Assembly (NCBI RefSeq): GCF_029893965.1
Contig: NZ_JARXXP010000001.1
Coordinates: forward strand, 682,001 to 746,000
Source: Paenibacillus sp. PastM-3
GTDB taxonomy: Bacteria; Bacillota; Bacilli; Paenibacillales; Paenibacillaceae
DNA: 64,000 nucleotides
Reading direction: 5' to 3'
Below, one piece after another: positions 1 to 8,388 of this stretch (position 1 is the stretch's first letter; each line of letters starts with the position of its first letter). A program made the position numbers and the translations under genes. The notes beneath the pieces are model-generated. The model was not told where the DNA came from, ran no database searches, and saw nothing but the letters and a program-made list of their open reading frames with translations.

Positions 1-248
1 AAATGAAAGCGGTATAATGGATGATGAATCAGCGTTGAACAATACACCCACTACTAGGCGTTGTCCGCAGACTCCAGGGAATGTTTGGACTTCCGGCCGC
101 TGTTGTCTGCAGATTTCTTGATCTGTACCGCTATTAGCGGTTGAAATCCGCAGACAAAGGCGATCGCTAACGCTCCTACAGTTCCAAACTTCCCCTCCGC
201 TGCTTTCGCCTTCCGTTAATAAATTGTTAAACCCAAATTCTAAATCCA
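1..248. other. Non-coding leader region with nested hairpin
   Basis: No convincing gene is visible here. The stretch holds a nested inverted repeat: 15-bp arms at 103-117 and 143-157 with one mismatch, enclosing a 6-bp stem (127-132/136-141) with a 3-nt loop. A partial direct copy of the outer arm (TTGTCCGCAGA) lies at 61-71. There is no U-tract, so it does not look like a terminator. It resembles a dispersed intergenic repeat. Confidence 0.6.
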
Positions 249-269
249 TTAAGGAGAGAGGAGCAGAAA

Positions 270-1202
270 ATGAACCCTTCCGGCGAGGTGAACGGAAAGC
301 TGAGAGGTAAGACAAAAGCTAAGCCAAACAGCGCTGCCCCTATATTGAACGGAAACATGAACAGCCGGCTGAACGGAACCCACACAGGCAATCTGACCGG
401 AAGGCTGCTGCAGAATCTGACGGTGCGGGTGACGCACGCTCAGCTAAGCAGCAAATATCCAGGCTGGGACCGCAGCAACGAGACCCCCTCGTTCAACCGG
501 CTGTATTTCATAGACAGCGGAGAAGGCAAGGTGATCATTAACGGTGAGACCCATTATCCGCATGCCGGCCATTTGATGATTATGCCTGCGGGGACGACGC
601 AAACTTCTTTGACGTATCCGCACAATTCGTATGTCCGCTATTATTGCCATTTTGATGCACAAATCGGGGAATGGCCTTTGTTCCACAATGCGGGCAAGCT
701 CTATATCTGTGAAGCGGCTGACCCTGATGCGGTCCGTGCGATCTTTACAGAGCTGATCGCTTTATTTCAGGATGACAGTTTCTTATCTACGCTGCGCAGG
801 CAGGCCAGCCTGCTGCAGCTGCTGGCCATCTGTCTGGAGGGGGGCGGTTATGCCAATTTTCTGGACGATGTGGCGCATACCGGGGATCATGGCAAGCTCG
901 CCAGTGTGCTGGGTTACATTGAAGAGCATCTTCATGAGCCTATGGAGGTGGAGGATCTGGCCGGGCTGGTGCATCTTCACCCGAACTATTTTATTCCCTA
1001 CTTTAAGAAGTTCATGGGGATGCCTCCGATGCATTATGTGCAGTACAAGCGGATGGAGCAAGCCAAACGCCAGCTGTCAGGCACCAAATCCAGCATCGGC
1101 GATATTGCCGAGCAGGTGGGCATGGAGCTGGCCCACTTTTCCAAGGTATTCAAAAAAACAACAGGCGTATCGCCGTCAGCCTACCGCAGCAGTACCCGGT
1201 AA
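270..1202 (+). CDS. AraC-family transcriptional regulator
   Basis: This 310-residue protein is a sugar-responsive type of transcription factor. An N-terminal cupin-like ligand domain (about residues 60-150, with the usual IMPAGT turn) is followed by a double helix-turn-helix domain at about 205-305. That domain includes the second-helix motif IGDIAEQVGM and the family ending FKKTTGVSPSAYR. The ATG at 270 is preceded by AAGGAGAGAGG at good distance. The first 45 residues are unusual for the family: low-complexity, rich in N, G and L with repeated LNG/LTG steps. No target gene is adjacent on the same strand and the ligand is unknown. The family call is certain. Confidence 0.93.
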   Translation: MNPSGEVNGKLRGKTKAKPNSAAPILNGNMNSRLNGTHTGNLTGRLLQNLTVRVTHAQLSSKYPGWDRSNETPSFNRLYFIDSGEGKVIINGETHYPHAGHLMIMPAGTTQTSLTYPHNSYVRYYCHFDAQIGEWPLFHNAGKLYICEAADPDAVRAIFTELIALFQDDSFLSTLRRQASLLQLLAICLEGGGYANFLDDVAHTGDHGKLASVLGYIEEHLHEPMEVEDLAGLVHLHPNYFIPYFKKFMGMPPMHYVQYKRMEQAKRQLSGTKSSIGDIAEQVGMELAHFSKVFKKTTGVSPSAYRSSTR

Positions 1203-1254
1203 CGGATATATCTGCAGGTACTGATTCATCTGCACTTACTGATACCACTTACGG

Positions 1255-2355
1255 TTACTTCAATCCCATTACATGAATAAGCACGTATCCAAGCAGGGAT
1301 AGCAGCAATGATCCTGCCAATCCGGCTGCAAAGGGCTTGCGGCCTAACCGGCCGAAGGTTGTCAGGTCAATACCCAGTCCGAGGCCTGCCATCGCCATGG
1401 CAAGCAGCAGATAAGCCAGCACCAGCAAATCAGCTGTTAGCTTGTCGGGAAGGAATCCCAGGGTGTTCACTCCGCTCATCACTAGAAATCCGCCGATAAA
1501 CCAAGGCACAGGGAAGTTGCGACGTGTGTTCTTTGCGTCGCTGCTCTGGATGTCCTTACGATACTCCGCAGCGGACTGTTTACGCAGCCTGCGGTTTTCC
1601 CATAACCCTAATCCCAGCGCTACCGGTGCAAGCAGAGCTACCCTGGTCAGCTTGACAATAACAGCCAGATCGGCCGCCTGCTGCCCTACTGGAGCCGAAG
1701 CAGCGAGTACATGCGCGACCTCATGAAGCGTTGCTCCGGCAAATATGCCATATCCTGCTTCACTAAGTCCGAGCAGCGGATAGGCGGCAATGTAGACCAG
1801 TGTGAAAATAGTGCCCAGAACAGCAACCGTCGCAGCACTTACCGCTATTTCGTTATCGTCTGCCTTGATCTGCGGGGCAACCGCCGCTACGGCAGCCGCT
1901 CCGCAAATGGCGGTTCCGCAAGCGGTCAGGATACCGAGCCTCCGGTCAATGTTCATAGCTCTGCCCAGCAGATACACCGTGATCAGCGTGAATACAATAT
2001 GAATTACAGCAATGGCCAGCACTTTAGGTCCGGCTTGTATGATGTCGTTTATATTAAGTCTCAAGCCCAGCAGGATAATACCGGCTCTGAGCAGCTTTTT
2101 TGAGGAAAATTGAATACCCGGTGCCGCTCTTTCCGGTACACCAGCTGCTGCACGCAGTATAATCCCAAGCAGAATAGCAAGCACCAGCTGACCCATCACG
2201 CCCAGTAAGGGCAACATCGCTAAATATTTCGCTCCGGCTGCAAGCGCCAGTGTAAGCAGCAGCCCTTCAGCGAACCCGCGGAATCCTGCAGTCTTCCAAC
2301 CCTGTTTCTTTCCCTGCTCAAGCTTGCTTAGCTGCTGTAACAAATGAATATGCAT
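1255..2355 (-). CDS. YeiH/UPF0324-family putative sulfur-compound exporter
   Basis: This membrane protein of about 366 residues has ten or so hydrophobic segments and belongs to the YeiH/YwkB-type putative sulfate exporter family (UPF0324). Family landmarks are visible: the AGIILLGLRL helix, TACGTAICGAAAVAAVAP and the GATLHEVAHVLAA segment with its buried His/Glu. The ATG at 2355 has GGGAG 8 nt upstream. A GTG three codons earlier overlaps that site and is less likely. It is transcribed away from a LysR regulator across a shared operator, an arrangement common for this family. The substrate is not shown by the sequence. Confidence 0.85.
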   Translation of the reverse strand: MHIHLLQQLSKLEQGKKQGWKTAGFRGFAEGLLLTLALAAGAKYLAMLPLLGVMGQLVLAILLGIILRAAAGVPERAAPGIQFSSKKLLRAGIILLGLRLNINDIIQAGPKVLAIAVIHIVFTLITVYLLGRAMNIDRRLGILTACGTAICGAAAVAAVAPQIKADDNEIAVSAATVAVLGTIFTLVYIAAYPLLGLSEAGYGIFAGATLHEVAHVLAASAPVGQQAADLAVIVKLTRVALLAPVALGLGLWENRRLRKQSAAEYRKDIQSSDAKNTRRNFPVPWFIGGFLVMSGVNTLGFLPDKLTADLLVLAYLLLAMAMAGLGLGIDLTTFGRLGRKPFAAGLAGSLLLSLLGYVLIHVMGLK

Positions 2356-2449
2356 AGCTTTCACTCCCTGTCCGCCTTATCACAAGAGCGGTTTCTCTGC
2401 CCCAACTATACGTCCGGACAGCAGGAAATGGAAATACCGGTTTGCTATC

Positions 2450-2476
2450 TCAATCATTACAAATCCTTATGATTGA
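2450..2476. promoter_or_regulatory. LysR-type operator between YeiH and LysR genes
   Basis: A perfect inverted repeat, TCAATCAT-N11-ATGATTGA, lies in the divergent promoter region. It fits the T-N11-A layout of LysR-family recognition sites and is centred about 70 bp before the LysR start. It probably controls both genes. Confidence 0.75.
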
Positions 2477-2531
2477 ATGGAATCTCTATGTTATTATTGA
2501 ACTACTTCATCTTTATGAGCGGGGGATAATC

Positions 2532-3419
2532 ATGATTGTCGATGCATTGCGGGTATTTGTAACGGTCGCGGAGCAGCGGCATTTCTCCAGAGCCGGAGAG
2601 CTGCTGAACCTTTCACAGCCCGGCGTCAGCCTGCATATCCGTAACCTGGAGAATGAGCTGGGCAGCAAGCTGCTGCACCGTTCTCCTAAGGCAGTACGGC
2701 TAACAGAGGCCGGCTCCGTGCTCTATAAACACGCCAAGCAGATTCTTGCCCATTATGAGGAGGCAGCGCAGGAAATCCGGCTGCTGCGGGATGAGGTTAC
2801 AGGCAGTCTTATACTAGGGGCCAGCTTTACAATTGGAGAGTATCTTTTACCGGGAAGACTGGCCGAATTCGCCAGGCAATATCCGCAGGTGAACCTGCAG
2901 GTTACGATTGGCAATACCGAGGAAATTATTGCAGCCGTAAAAGGCAATCAGCTGGATATCGGATTCATCGAAGGCGAAACAACCGACACGGAGTTGGACA
3001 TTATCCCCTATATGAAGGATGAGATGATCATAACTGCTGCAGCGGGCCATCCGCTTGCCGGGGAGTTGATTGTGGATAGCAGAATGCTGCAGAATCAGAT
3101 CTGGGTGCTGCGGGAGACAGGTTCCGGCACGCGGGCATACAGTGATCATTTTCTGCAGGAAGGGCAGCTCACCGTTAAACGCTCTTATGTGTTTAACAGC
3201 AGCCAGGGAGTCAAGGAAGCGGTAGCCGCCGGTCTGGGGCTTTCCCTGTTATCCCGCTGGATTGTGCGCAAAGAGCTGGCCAGCGGGGAAATGGTCGAGC
3301 TCCGGACCAGACAGAAGCTGCCGGAAAGGGATTTCCTAATCATCCGCCGCAAAGAACATCAGACCGCAATGGCAATCCGCGTCTTTCTGGAAAAGCTGCT
3401 GACAGCGGAAAAAGCCTGA
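2532..3419 (+). CDS. LysR-family regulator, CysL-like
   Basis: A LysR-type regulator of about 295 residues. The N-terminal winged helix-turn-helix (residues 1-60) includes RHFSRAGELLNLSQPGVS, and a periplasmic-binding-like effector domain fills residues 90-290. The start is the ATG at 2532 (MIVDALRVF), preceded by GGGGGAT. An upstream in-frame ATG at 2442 has no ribosome site and would add 30 non-homologous residues across the operator. Divergence from a YeiH-family exporter is the arrangement seen for YwfK/CysL- and YeiE-type regulators, so a role in sulfur metabolism is plausible but inferred. Confidence 0.9.
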   Translation: MIVDALRVFVTVAEQRHFSRAGELLNLSQPGVSLHIRNLENELGSKLLHRSPKAVRLTEAGSVLYKHAKQILAHYEEAAQEIRLLRDEVTGSLILGASFTIGEYLLPGRLAEFARQYPQVNLQVTIGNTEEIIAAVKGNQLDIGFIEGETTDTELDIIPYMKDEMIITAAAGHPLAGELIVDSRMLQNQIWVLRETGSGTRAYSDHFLQEGQLTVKRSYVFNSSQGVKEAVAAGLGLSLLSRWIVRKELASGEMVELRTRQKLPERDFLIIRRKEHQTAMAIRVFLEKLLTAEKA

Positions 3420-3445
3420 TCCCTGCATACTAAGGGATCAGGCTT
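3412..3445 (-). terminator. Terminator at the end of the hrt operon
   Basis: A perfect 13-bp inverted repeat (AAGCCTGATCCCT, 8-nt loop, AGGGATCAGGCTT) is followed on the minus strand by a T-run. It ends the hssRS-hrtBA transcript and overlaps the last codons of the convergent LysR gene, so it may also stop plus-strand transcription. Confidence 0.85.
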
Positions 3446-3455
3446 ATGATCAGAT

Positions 3456-4136
3456 TTACTTATGCTCCACTAGAGCACCGTTCTCCAGATGCAGCACGCG
3501 GCTGCACCATTCCAGCATCCGTTCGTCGTGGGTGACCATGACTGCAGCTTTGCCTTCGCTCCGCACCTCATCTGCGATCATCCGTACGACCTCCCGGCCG
3601 CGCTCGAAATCCAGACTCGCCGTCGGCTCGTCCGCGAACAGGATCGCCGGCTTGTTCATCCAGGCCCTGGCAATCGCCACACGCTGCTTCTCACCCCCGG
3701 ACAGCTTCTCGGGATAGTGGCTGCGGCGATCCCAGATGCCAAGCCGCTGCATCAGATGGGCTGCCCGCAACTTTGCCTCCTTCGGCTCAAGCTTCGCCAG
3801 CCTGGCAACATACAGAAGCTGTTCCTCCACTTTCAGGTAAGGCAGCAGCTGCGCGCTCTGGAACATAAAGCCGATTTTTTGCAGCCTGAGCGCTGTCAGC
3901 TCCTTTTTATCCTTATTGTTAAGGGACTCTCCGTCAATGTAGATTTCACCGCTGGTTGGCGTCAAAAGTGCTCCCGCTGCAGAGAGGAAGGTGCTTTTGC
4001 CGGAACCGGAAGGTCCCAGAACGGCCACGAACTCCCCTACGTGAACCGTAAGATCGAGATTGTCCAGTACAGACATCGTCTGTCCGCCGTCCCCGTAAGT
4101 CTGGGTAACCTGCTTCATCATCAACATGGCACTCAT
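3456..4136 (-). CDS. hrtA: Heme efflux ABC transporter, ATP-binding subunit
   Basis: A 226-residue MacB/LolD-type ATPase. The Walker A motif GPSGSGKST is at about residues 41-49, the signature LSGGEKQR at about 143-150, Walker B ILFADEP, and the H-loop TH after it. Its ATG overlaps the stop of the permease gene (ATGA), so the two are translationally coupled. HrtA energises HrtB to move excess heme out of the membrane. The heme assignment rests mainly on the adjacent permease and two-component genes, which match the staphylococcal Hrt/Hss proteins closely. The ATPase alone would be generic. Confidence 0.88.
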   Translation of the reverse strand: MSAMLMMKQVTQTYGDGGQTMSVLDNLDLTVHVGEFVAVLGPSGSGKSTFLSAAGALLTPTSGEIYIDGESLNNKDKKELTALRLQKIGFMFQSAQLLPYLKVEEQLLYVARLAKLEPKEAKLRAAHLMQRLGIWDRRSHYPEKLSGGEKQRVAIARAWMNKPAILFADEPTASLDFERGREVVRMIADEVRSEGKAAVMVTHDERMLEWCSRVLHLENGALVEHK

Positions 4137-5251
4137 GCTCCAGCCCTCCCTATCGCTTCCAAGGCATCTACCTTTGCTACTCTCGCTACCGAAAACAGCG
4201 CTCCCAGCAGTGACATACCGACAAACAAAACGCTGGTCAACAGAATGGTCGAGCCTTCCAGCTGGAACGGCATCGAATCCGGAAGCCCCATATTCATCCC
4301 GAAGGTCAGCAGCAGGCTGGCAGCCAGGCTCACTATGGACAGAATCAGCACTTGGCCGACGACACTCCAGGCAAGATAGGACATTTTGGTCCCCATCGCC
4401 TTCAGAATACCGAACTGGCTCGTCTTTTGGATAGTGATAACATAAAAGAACACAGCGAGTACAAAAGCCGCAATGACAAACAGGAAGGCAATCATCATCT
4501 GCAGGGAATTCTGTTCTGCGGCATAGCCTGGAATACTCTTGATCGCCTGCTTTTGCGTAATCGTCTCCACATGATCCAGCTTGCCCGCAATCTCGGCCGC
4601 CTGGGCCGAAGATGCTTTCAACGCAATGACATTATAAGGAACCGACTGCTGATCAGAGCCCGGCGGTACATTACCGCTCTTCATCGTCTGCCAGTCAGCC
4701 GTTGTAATATAGACGACCGGCATGTGGCTATAGGAGCTGTTTTCTACAACCCCTTGTACTATGAAGCTCATCCCTGATGCCTGATCAGTAATCGTACTGC
4801 CGACGGTTATTCCCGACTCTGTAAGCTTCGAATCAACAACAGCGCCGCCCTGCGAAGTATTGGTTAAGGAGCTTCCTTGCACGACCTCAGGCGCGAGCAT
4901 CCCGTCCATATCTACCGCAAAAAAAGTGATATCCGCCTTCGCATCAGCAGCCTCCGCTGTAACTGTGCTTGTCTGAACGGCAAGCGCAGCTGCATTTTCT
5001 GTGCCGGCAATGGACTGTGCTGTACTCAGATCTGTCCCGCTTAACTGGGAACGTCTGAAGGTATGCTCAGCATCGTCCTGTAACGCAAAGTAGTTCGCCG
5101 GCATATTTTCCACAGCAGAAATATTGGCATATGCAAGTCCGCGGGCCAGTCCGGTTACGAACAGCACCAGAAACGAAACCAGCAGCATAATTACCATAAT
5201 GAGACTGTATCTTGCCTTGGAGTGCCTCATCTCCCTCAAAGCCAAAAACAT
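4133..5251 (-). CDS. hrtB: Heme efflux ABC transporter, permease subunit
   Basis: A 372-residue FtsX/MacB-type permease: one N-terminal transmembrane helix, an extracytoplasmic domain of about 200 residues, then three C-terminal helices. It shares HrtB landmarks recalled from Staphylococcus: VLFVTGLARGLA near residue 33, FFYVITIQKTSQFGILKA near 275 and the ending KVDALEAIG. GGGAG sits 7 nt before the ATG. It lies 69 bp downstream of the histidine kinase gene, and that gap holds a candidate HssR box. The protein should form the lateral channel that removes heme from the membrane. Confidence 0.88.
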   Translation of the reverse strand: MFLALREMRHSKARYSLIMVIMLLVSFLVLFVTGLARGLAYANISAVENMPANYFALQDDAEHTFRRSQLSGTDLSTAQSIAGTENAAALAVQTSTVTAEAADAKADITFFAVDMDGMLAPEVVQGSSLTNTSQGGAVVDSKLTESGITVGSTITDQASGMSFIVQGVVENSSYSHMPVVYITTADWQTMKSGNVPPGSDQQSVPYNVIALKASSAQAAEIAGKLDHVETITQKQAIKSIPGYAAEQNSLQMMIAFLFVIAAFVLAVFFYVITIQKTSQFGILKAMGTKMSYLAWSVVGQVLILSIVSLAASLLLTFGMNMGLPDSMPFQLEGSTILLTSVLFVGMSLLGALFSVARVAKVDALEAIGRAGA

Positions 5252-5294
5252 ATTACCACTCCCTCATCTCTGTATGACAACAGTGTAGAGGGCG

Positions 5295-5314
5295 AAAATG
5301 AACGGAGTATGAAT
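5295..5314 (-). promoter_or_regulatory. Candidate HssR box upstream of hrtB
   Basis: On the minus strand the sequence reads ATTCATACT-CC-GTTCATTTT, just after the hssS stop and 43 bp before the hrtB start. It resembles the direct repeat GTTCATATT-N2-GTTCATATT described for staphylococcal HssR, with three mismatches over 18 positions. This suggests that hrtBA has its own heme-responsive promoter. Confidence 0.6.
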
Positions 5315-5320
5315 AAACCA

Positions 5321-6697
5321 TTACAGATGCGGCAGTGTCACCGTAAAAGCAGTACCTGCGCCAACGGTACTTTCCACCTCGATGGTGCCGTTATGCGCCA
5401 TGACAATCTTTTGGGCGATCGAAAGACCAAGGCCGGTGCTGTTGCTGCCCGAGGTGCGCGCCTTATCCCTTTTATAGAAACGGTCAAAAATCATCGGCAG
5501 TTCGGCAGCGGGAATCCCCTCTCCTGTGTCCGCTACTATTACTGTACAAACTCCGTTAGCCGCCGATGCAGAGATGGTGATGGTCCCGCCCGCAGGCGTA
5601 TATTTGACCGCATTGGATACGAGGTTCATCCACACCTGGTATAGCAGATTGGAATCGGCCGTAAGGGTAATCTCCTCCATATGCAGTCGTACCGCCAGCT
5701 CCTGCTCGGTCAGCCGCCATTCCATAATCTGAAGGACCTGGCGCAGCTGTGCCCGGAGATCGACCTTCTGCTTCTGCAGCGCGTTTTCGTCATAGTCCAG
5801 TGAGGAGAGCGTCAGCAGCTGTTTGCTCAGCACGGACAGGCGGCGGCTCTCCTGGTCAATAATATCCAGATACTCCATTCGCTGCTCCCCGGACAATCCG
5901 GTATCTTTTAGTGCATGGGCGAAGCCCTGTATCGAGGTCAGCGGGGATTCAATCTCATGCGAGACGTTGGCGACGAAGTCCTGCCGGGCCCGGTTGGTCC
6001 GCTCCAGCTCCCTGCTCATGATCATAAAATGGGATGCCAGCTGCCCGATCTCATCGCGCCGCCTTGTATTCAGCCGGATGTCATATCTGCCTTTGGAGAT
6101 ACGCTGAGTGGCCGCGGTAAGCCGGGTAATCGGTTTTACGACATGCAGCACGGCAACAACGACAAACCATAAACTGAACAGAATGCTGAACCCGATCAGC
6201 ATGGCAAAAAACATCCGCAGCTCGCCGAACTGCACCTGCGCATCCGGACGCATAAACAGCGCATAGTTCAGCCCGTTCAATTGGACCGGAACGCCGATGG
6301 TATTGGTAAGCTGATTATCAAAAAAACCGGTAATAAACGCGCTGCCCGGAAACTCCGCAACGCCATGATAGACACCGCCGCCCAGCACCAGCTGCAGCTT
6401 CTCCTCCGGCAAATCCTTTTCCCGGAAAGGCAGACCATAAGCCCGTTCGTCCCCTTCCCCATTGGTCAGATAGAGCTTATAGCCTAGCGAAGCCGTACTC
6501 AGCAGATATTCCCCGGCACTGTCTGGATGATCCTGGATAAACTGCTGGAGACCGATGGCCATTTTGGTAAGCTTTGCATCGTTCTGCGGCTTGATCCGGG
6601 CCTGATAATACAGATTGGACACAAGAAAGCCGAGCACACTGCTCATGACGATCATGGAACAGAACAGCAGGCACATTCTTATATAAAGGGATTTCAT
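5321..6697 (-). CDS. hssS: Heme sensor histidine kinase
   Basis: A 458-residue membrane kinase. TM1 is at about 8-28, the extracellular sensor at about 29-160, TM2 at about 163-187 and HAMP after it. The dimerisation domain carries phospho-acceptor motif FVANVSHEIESPL at about 245-257, and the ATPase domain has NLVSNAVKY, DTGEGIP and GLGLSIA. The sensor region shares HssS-specific stretches such as the N-terminal SNLYYQA...NDAKLTK, FITGFFDN.L.NT.GV and FMRPD. Its start overlaps the response-regulator stop (ATGA). It should phosphorylate HssR when heme accumulates. Confidence 0.9.
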   Translation of the reverse strand: MKSLYIRMCLLFCSMIVMSSVLGFLVSNLYYQARIKPQNDAKLTKMAIGLQQFIQDHPDSAGEYLLSTASLGYKLYLTNGEGDERAYGLPFREKDLPEEKLQLVLGGGVYHGVAEFPGSAFITGFFDNQLTNTIGVPVQLNGLNYALFMRPDAQVQFGELRMFFAMLIGFSILFSLWFVVVAVLHVVKPITRLTAATQRISKGRYDIRLNTRRRDEIGQLASHFMIMSRELERTNRARQDFVANVSHEIESPLTSIQGFAHALKDTGLSGEQRMEYLDIIDQESRRLSVLSKQLLTLSSLDYDENALQKQKVDLRAQLRQVLQIMEWRLTEQELAVRLHMEEITLTADSNLLYQVWMNLVSNAVKYTPAGGTITISASAANGVCTVIVADTGEGIPAAELPMIFDRFYKRDKARTSGSNSTGLGLSIAQKIVMAHNGTIEVESTVGAGTAFTVTLPHL

Positions 6698-7371
6698 CCG
6701 TTCACCATATCCACTTTATAGCCGATTCCGCGCACAGTCCGGATCACAAAATCATTCTGGTAATCCGCAAACCGCTGGCGCAGCCGCTTGATGTGCACAT
6801 CCACGGTCCGCTCATCCCCCTCGTAATCCGCTCCCCAGACCAGCTCAATCAGCTCACTGCGCGAAAACAACCGCCCCGGATACTGCGCAAGCTGTGCGAG
6901 CAGCTCGAACTCTTTTACCGGCAGCAGCAGCACCTCGTTACCGTCACTGATCTCGTAATTTTTACGGTCAATCAGGATGGAGTTGAGGCGGATTTTATCA
7001 TCCGAAGCGATCGAATAGCGGCGGAACAGCGCCTTGATCCGGAACACCAGCTCCTCCGGCTCGAACGGCTTGGTCACATAATCATCTGTCCCCCGCAGAT
7101 ACCCCTGCTCCTTGTCGCTTAGCTGCTGGCGGGCAGTAAGCAGAATAATGGGAATATCGTAAGTTTCCCGTATATATTGGCACAGCTCCAGCCCGTCCAT
7201 CTGCGGCATCATCACATCCACAACCGCCAAGTCCACTGTGCTCGCTTTCATCAGTTCCGCCGCCTGAAGCCCGTTTTCTGCCTCTGTAACAGCATAGCCC
7301 TCCCGCAGCAGCACATGCCGCAGCAGCGTGCGGATATTCATATCGTCGTCGGCAACCAGTATCCTTTTCAT
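6694..7371 (-). CDS. hssR: Heme response regulator, OmpR family
   Basis: A regulator of about 225 residues: receiver domain (about 1-115) with phosphoacceptor Asp in VVDVMMPQMDG and the conserved Lys in TKPFE, then an OmpR/PhoB winged helix (about 125-222). It closely matches HssR in LTARQQLSDKEQ, GTDDYVTKPFE and YEGDERTVDVHIKRLRQR. The chosen start (MKRILVADDD) has AGGAGTG upstream. An in-frame extension to 7422 adds 17 residues with no match to the family. It is the first gene of hssR-hssS-hrtB-hrtA. Confidence 0.92.
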   Translation of the reverse strand: MKRILVADDDMNIRTLLRHVLLREGYAVTEAENGLQAAELMKASTVDLAVVDVMMPQMDGLELCQYIRETYDIPIILLTARQQLSDKEQGYLRGTDDYVTKPFEPEELVFRIKALFRRYSIASDDKIRLNSILIDRKNYEISDGNEVLLLPVKEFELLAQLAQYPGRLFSRSELIELVWGADYEGDERTVDVHIKRLRQRFADYQNDFVIRTVRGIGYKVDMVNG

Positions 7372-7464
7372 CGGCAATCCACTCCTGTATCCAAATCTAG
7401 CTGTCCTATATCGTAGCAACAATGCTTACTGATGACAACCGGGCGATCTCTCTGTTAGATATGT

Positions 7465-8283
7465 CTATTTCTGCTCTGCCTTAATAAAATCCGCTATGCT
7501 CTCCTTCAGCGGAGTAACGGGCCTTCCCATCCACTTCTCCAGATCACCTGTTGTAGAGGCGGTGTTTATGCCAGCGAGATAGTTGTAAATCCAGTGGCGA
7601 ATTCCGGGGTCTTCACGGTGAACAACCGTTGTACCGGCCAGTTCGGTAAGAGCCTCAGCCAGCTCATGAAAGGTCCAGGCCTGCGGGGCCGTTAACTCAT
7701 AACTTGGCTGATCATGCTGGGCACTGAGAAGAATTGCAGCTGTTGCCCGTGCCAGATCGCGGCGAGTAACCGAGTTGAAACGCCATTCTCCGGGCGGTGT
7801 GAGCAGCACACCGCTGCTGATTGCCTCCTGTAAGCCGAGCACATTCACGAAATCCAAATATAGCGCATTACGCAAAAAAGTGTATCTAAGTCCGCTATCC
7901 CTAATTGCCCGCTCGGTAAGGGTATGAACATTGTCCGGGCTGCCCTGATGTGAAAAAGCAAAGCCGGTATAAAAGATATGCTCCACACCGGCTCTGCGGG
8001 CAGCATCAATTACCTGCTTATGCTGGACAAGCCGGACGGCATCATCCTGGTGCGGGCTGGAGATGAGCAGCAGCCGGGAAATATTGCGGAAAGCTGAATC
8101 AAGCAATTCCGGAACGTCATAATCCGCCATTCGTATTTCCACACCGGACTGCTGCAGCTCAGCAGCTTGATCCGGAGTGCGCACACCTGCAATGAGCTGT
8201 CCTGCCGGAATCTTTTGCAGCAGCTCCATCATAATCAACCTTCCAAGCTGACCTGTTGCCCCGGTAATCATTATTGTCATCAT
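7465..8283 (-). CDS. NmrA-like NAD(P)-binding oxidoreductase
   Basis: A Rossmann-fold protein of about 272 residues related to NmrA and quinone oxidoreductase QorB/YtfG. The dinucleotide-binding motif TGATGQLG is at about residues 6-13, and the central segment VEHIFYTGFAF is typical of the atypical SDR group. There is no classical YxxxK pair, so it may act as a redox sensor or a quinone reductase. The ATG at 8283 follows GAAGGGA. A palindromic MarR operator lies 33-50 bp upstream, and the marR gene itself is next upstream on the same strand. Confidence 0.85.
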   Translation of the reverse strand: MMTIMITGATGQLGRLIMMELLQKIPAGQLIAGVRTPDQAAELQQSGVEIRMADYDVPELLDSAFRNISRLLLISSPHQDDAVRLVQHKQVIDAARRAGVEHIFYTGFAFSHQGSPDNVHTLTERAIRDSGLRYTFLRNALYLDFVNVLGLQEAISSGVLLTPPGEWRFNSVTRRDLARATAAILLSAQHDQPSYELTAPQAWTFHELAEALTELAGTTVVHREDPGIRHWIYNYLAGINTASTTGDLEKWMGRPVTPLKESIADFIKAEQK

Positions 8284-8315
8284 TTCTCTTTCCCTTCTAC
8301 AAAAAGATTGCTTTT

Positions 8316-8333
8316 TAGTTAACCCCTTAACTA
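8316..8333. promoter_or_regulatory. MarR operator copy 1, before the NmrA gene
   Basis: The perfect palindrome TAGTTAA-CCCC-TTAACTA has the same half-sites and spacing as the site before the marR gene at 8856-8873. Identical 7-bp arms around different 4-bp centres are strong evidence for one dimeric repressor acting at both. Confidence 0.85.
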
Positions 8334-8388
8334 TCTGCACAAAAAAGTCAGGTAAACCATAAGCGACGTAATAGCATAGACGCCAGGT

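Noticed and set aside
3489..4379. A 296-codon plus-strand frame across hrtA and the end of hrtB
   Set aside because: It is antisense to two confidently identified genes, with no ribosome site and no recognisable domain.
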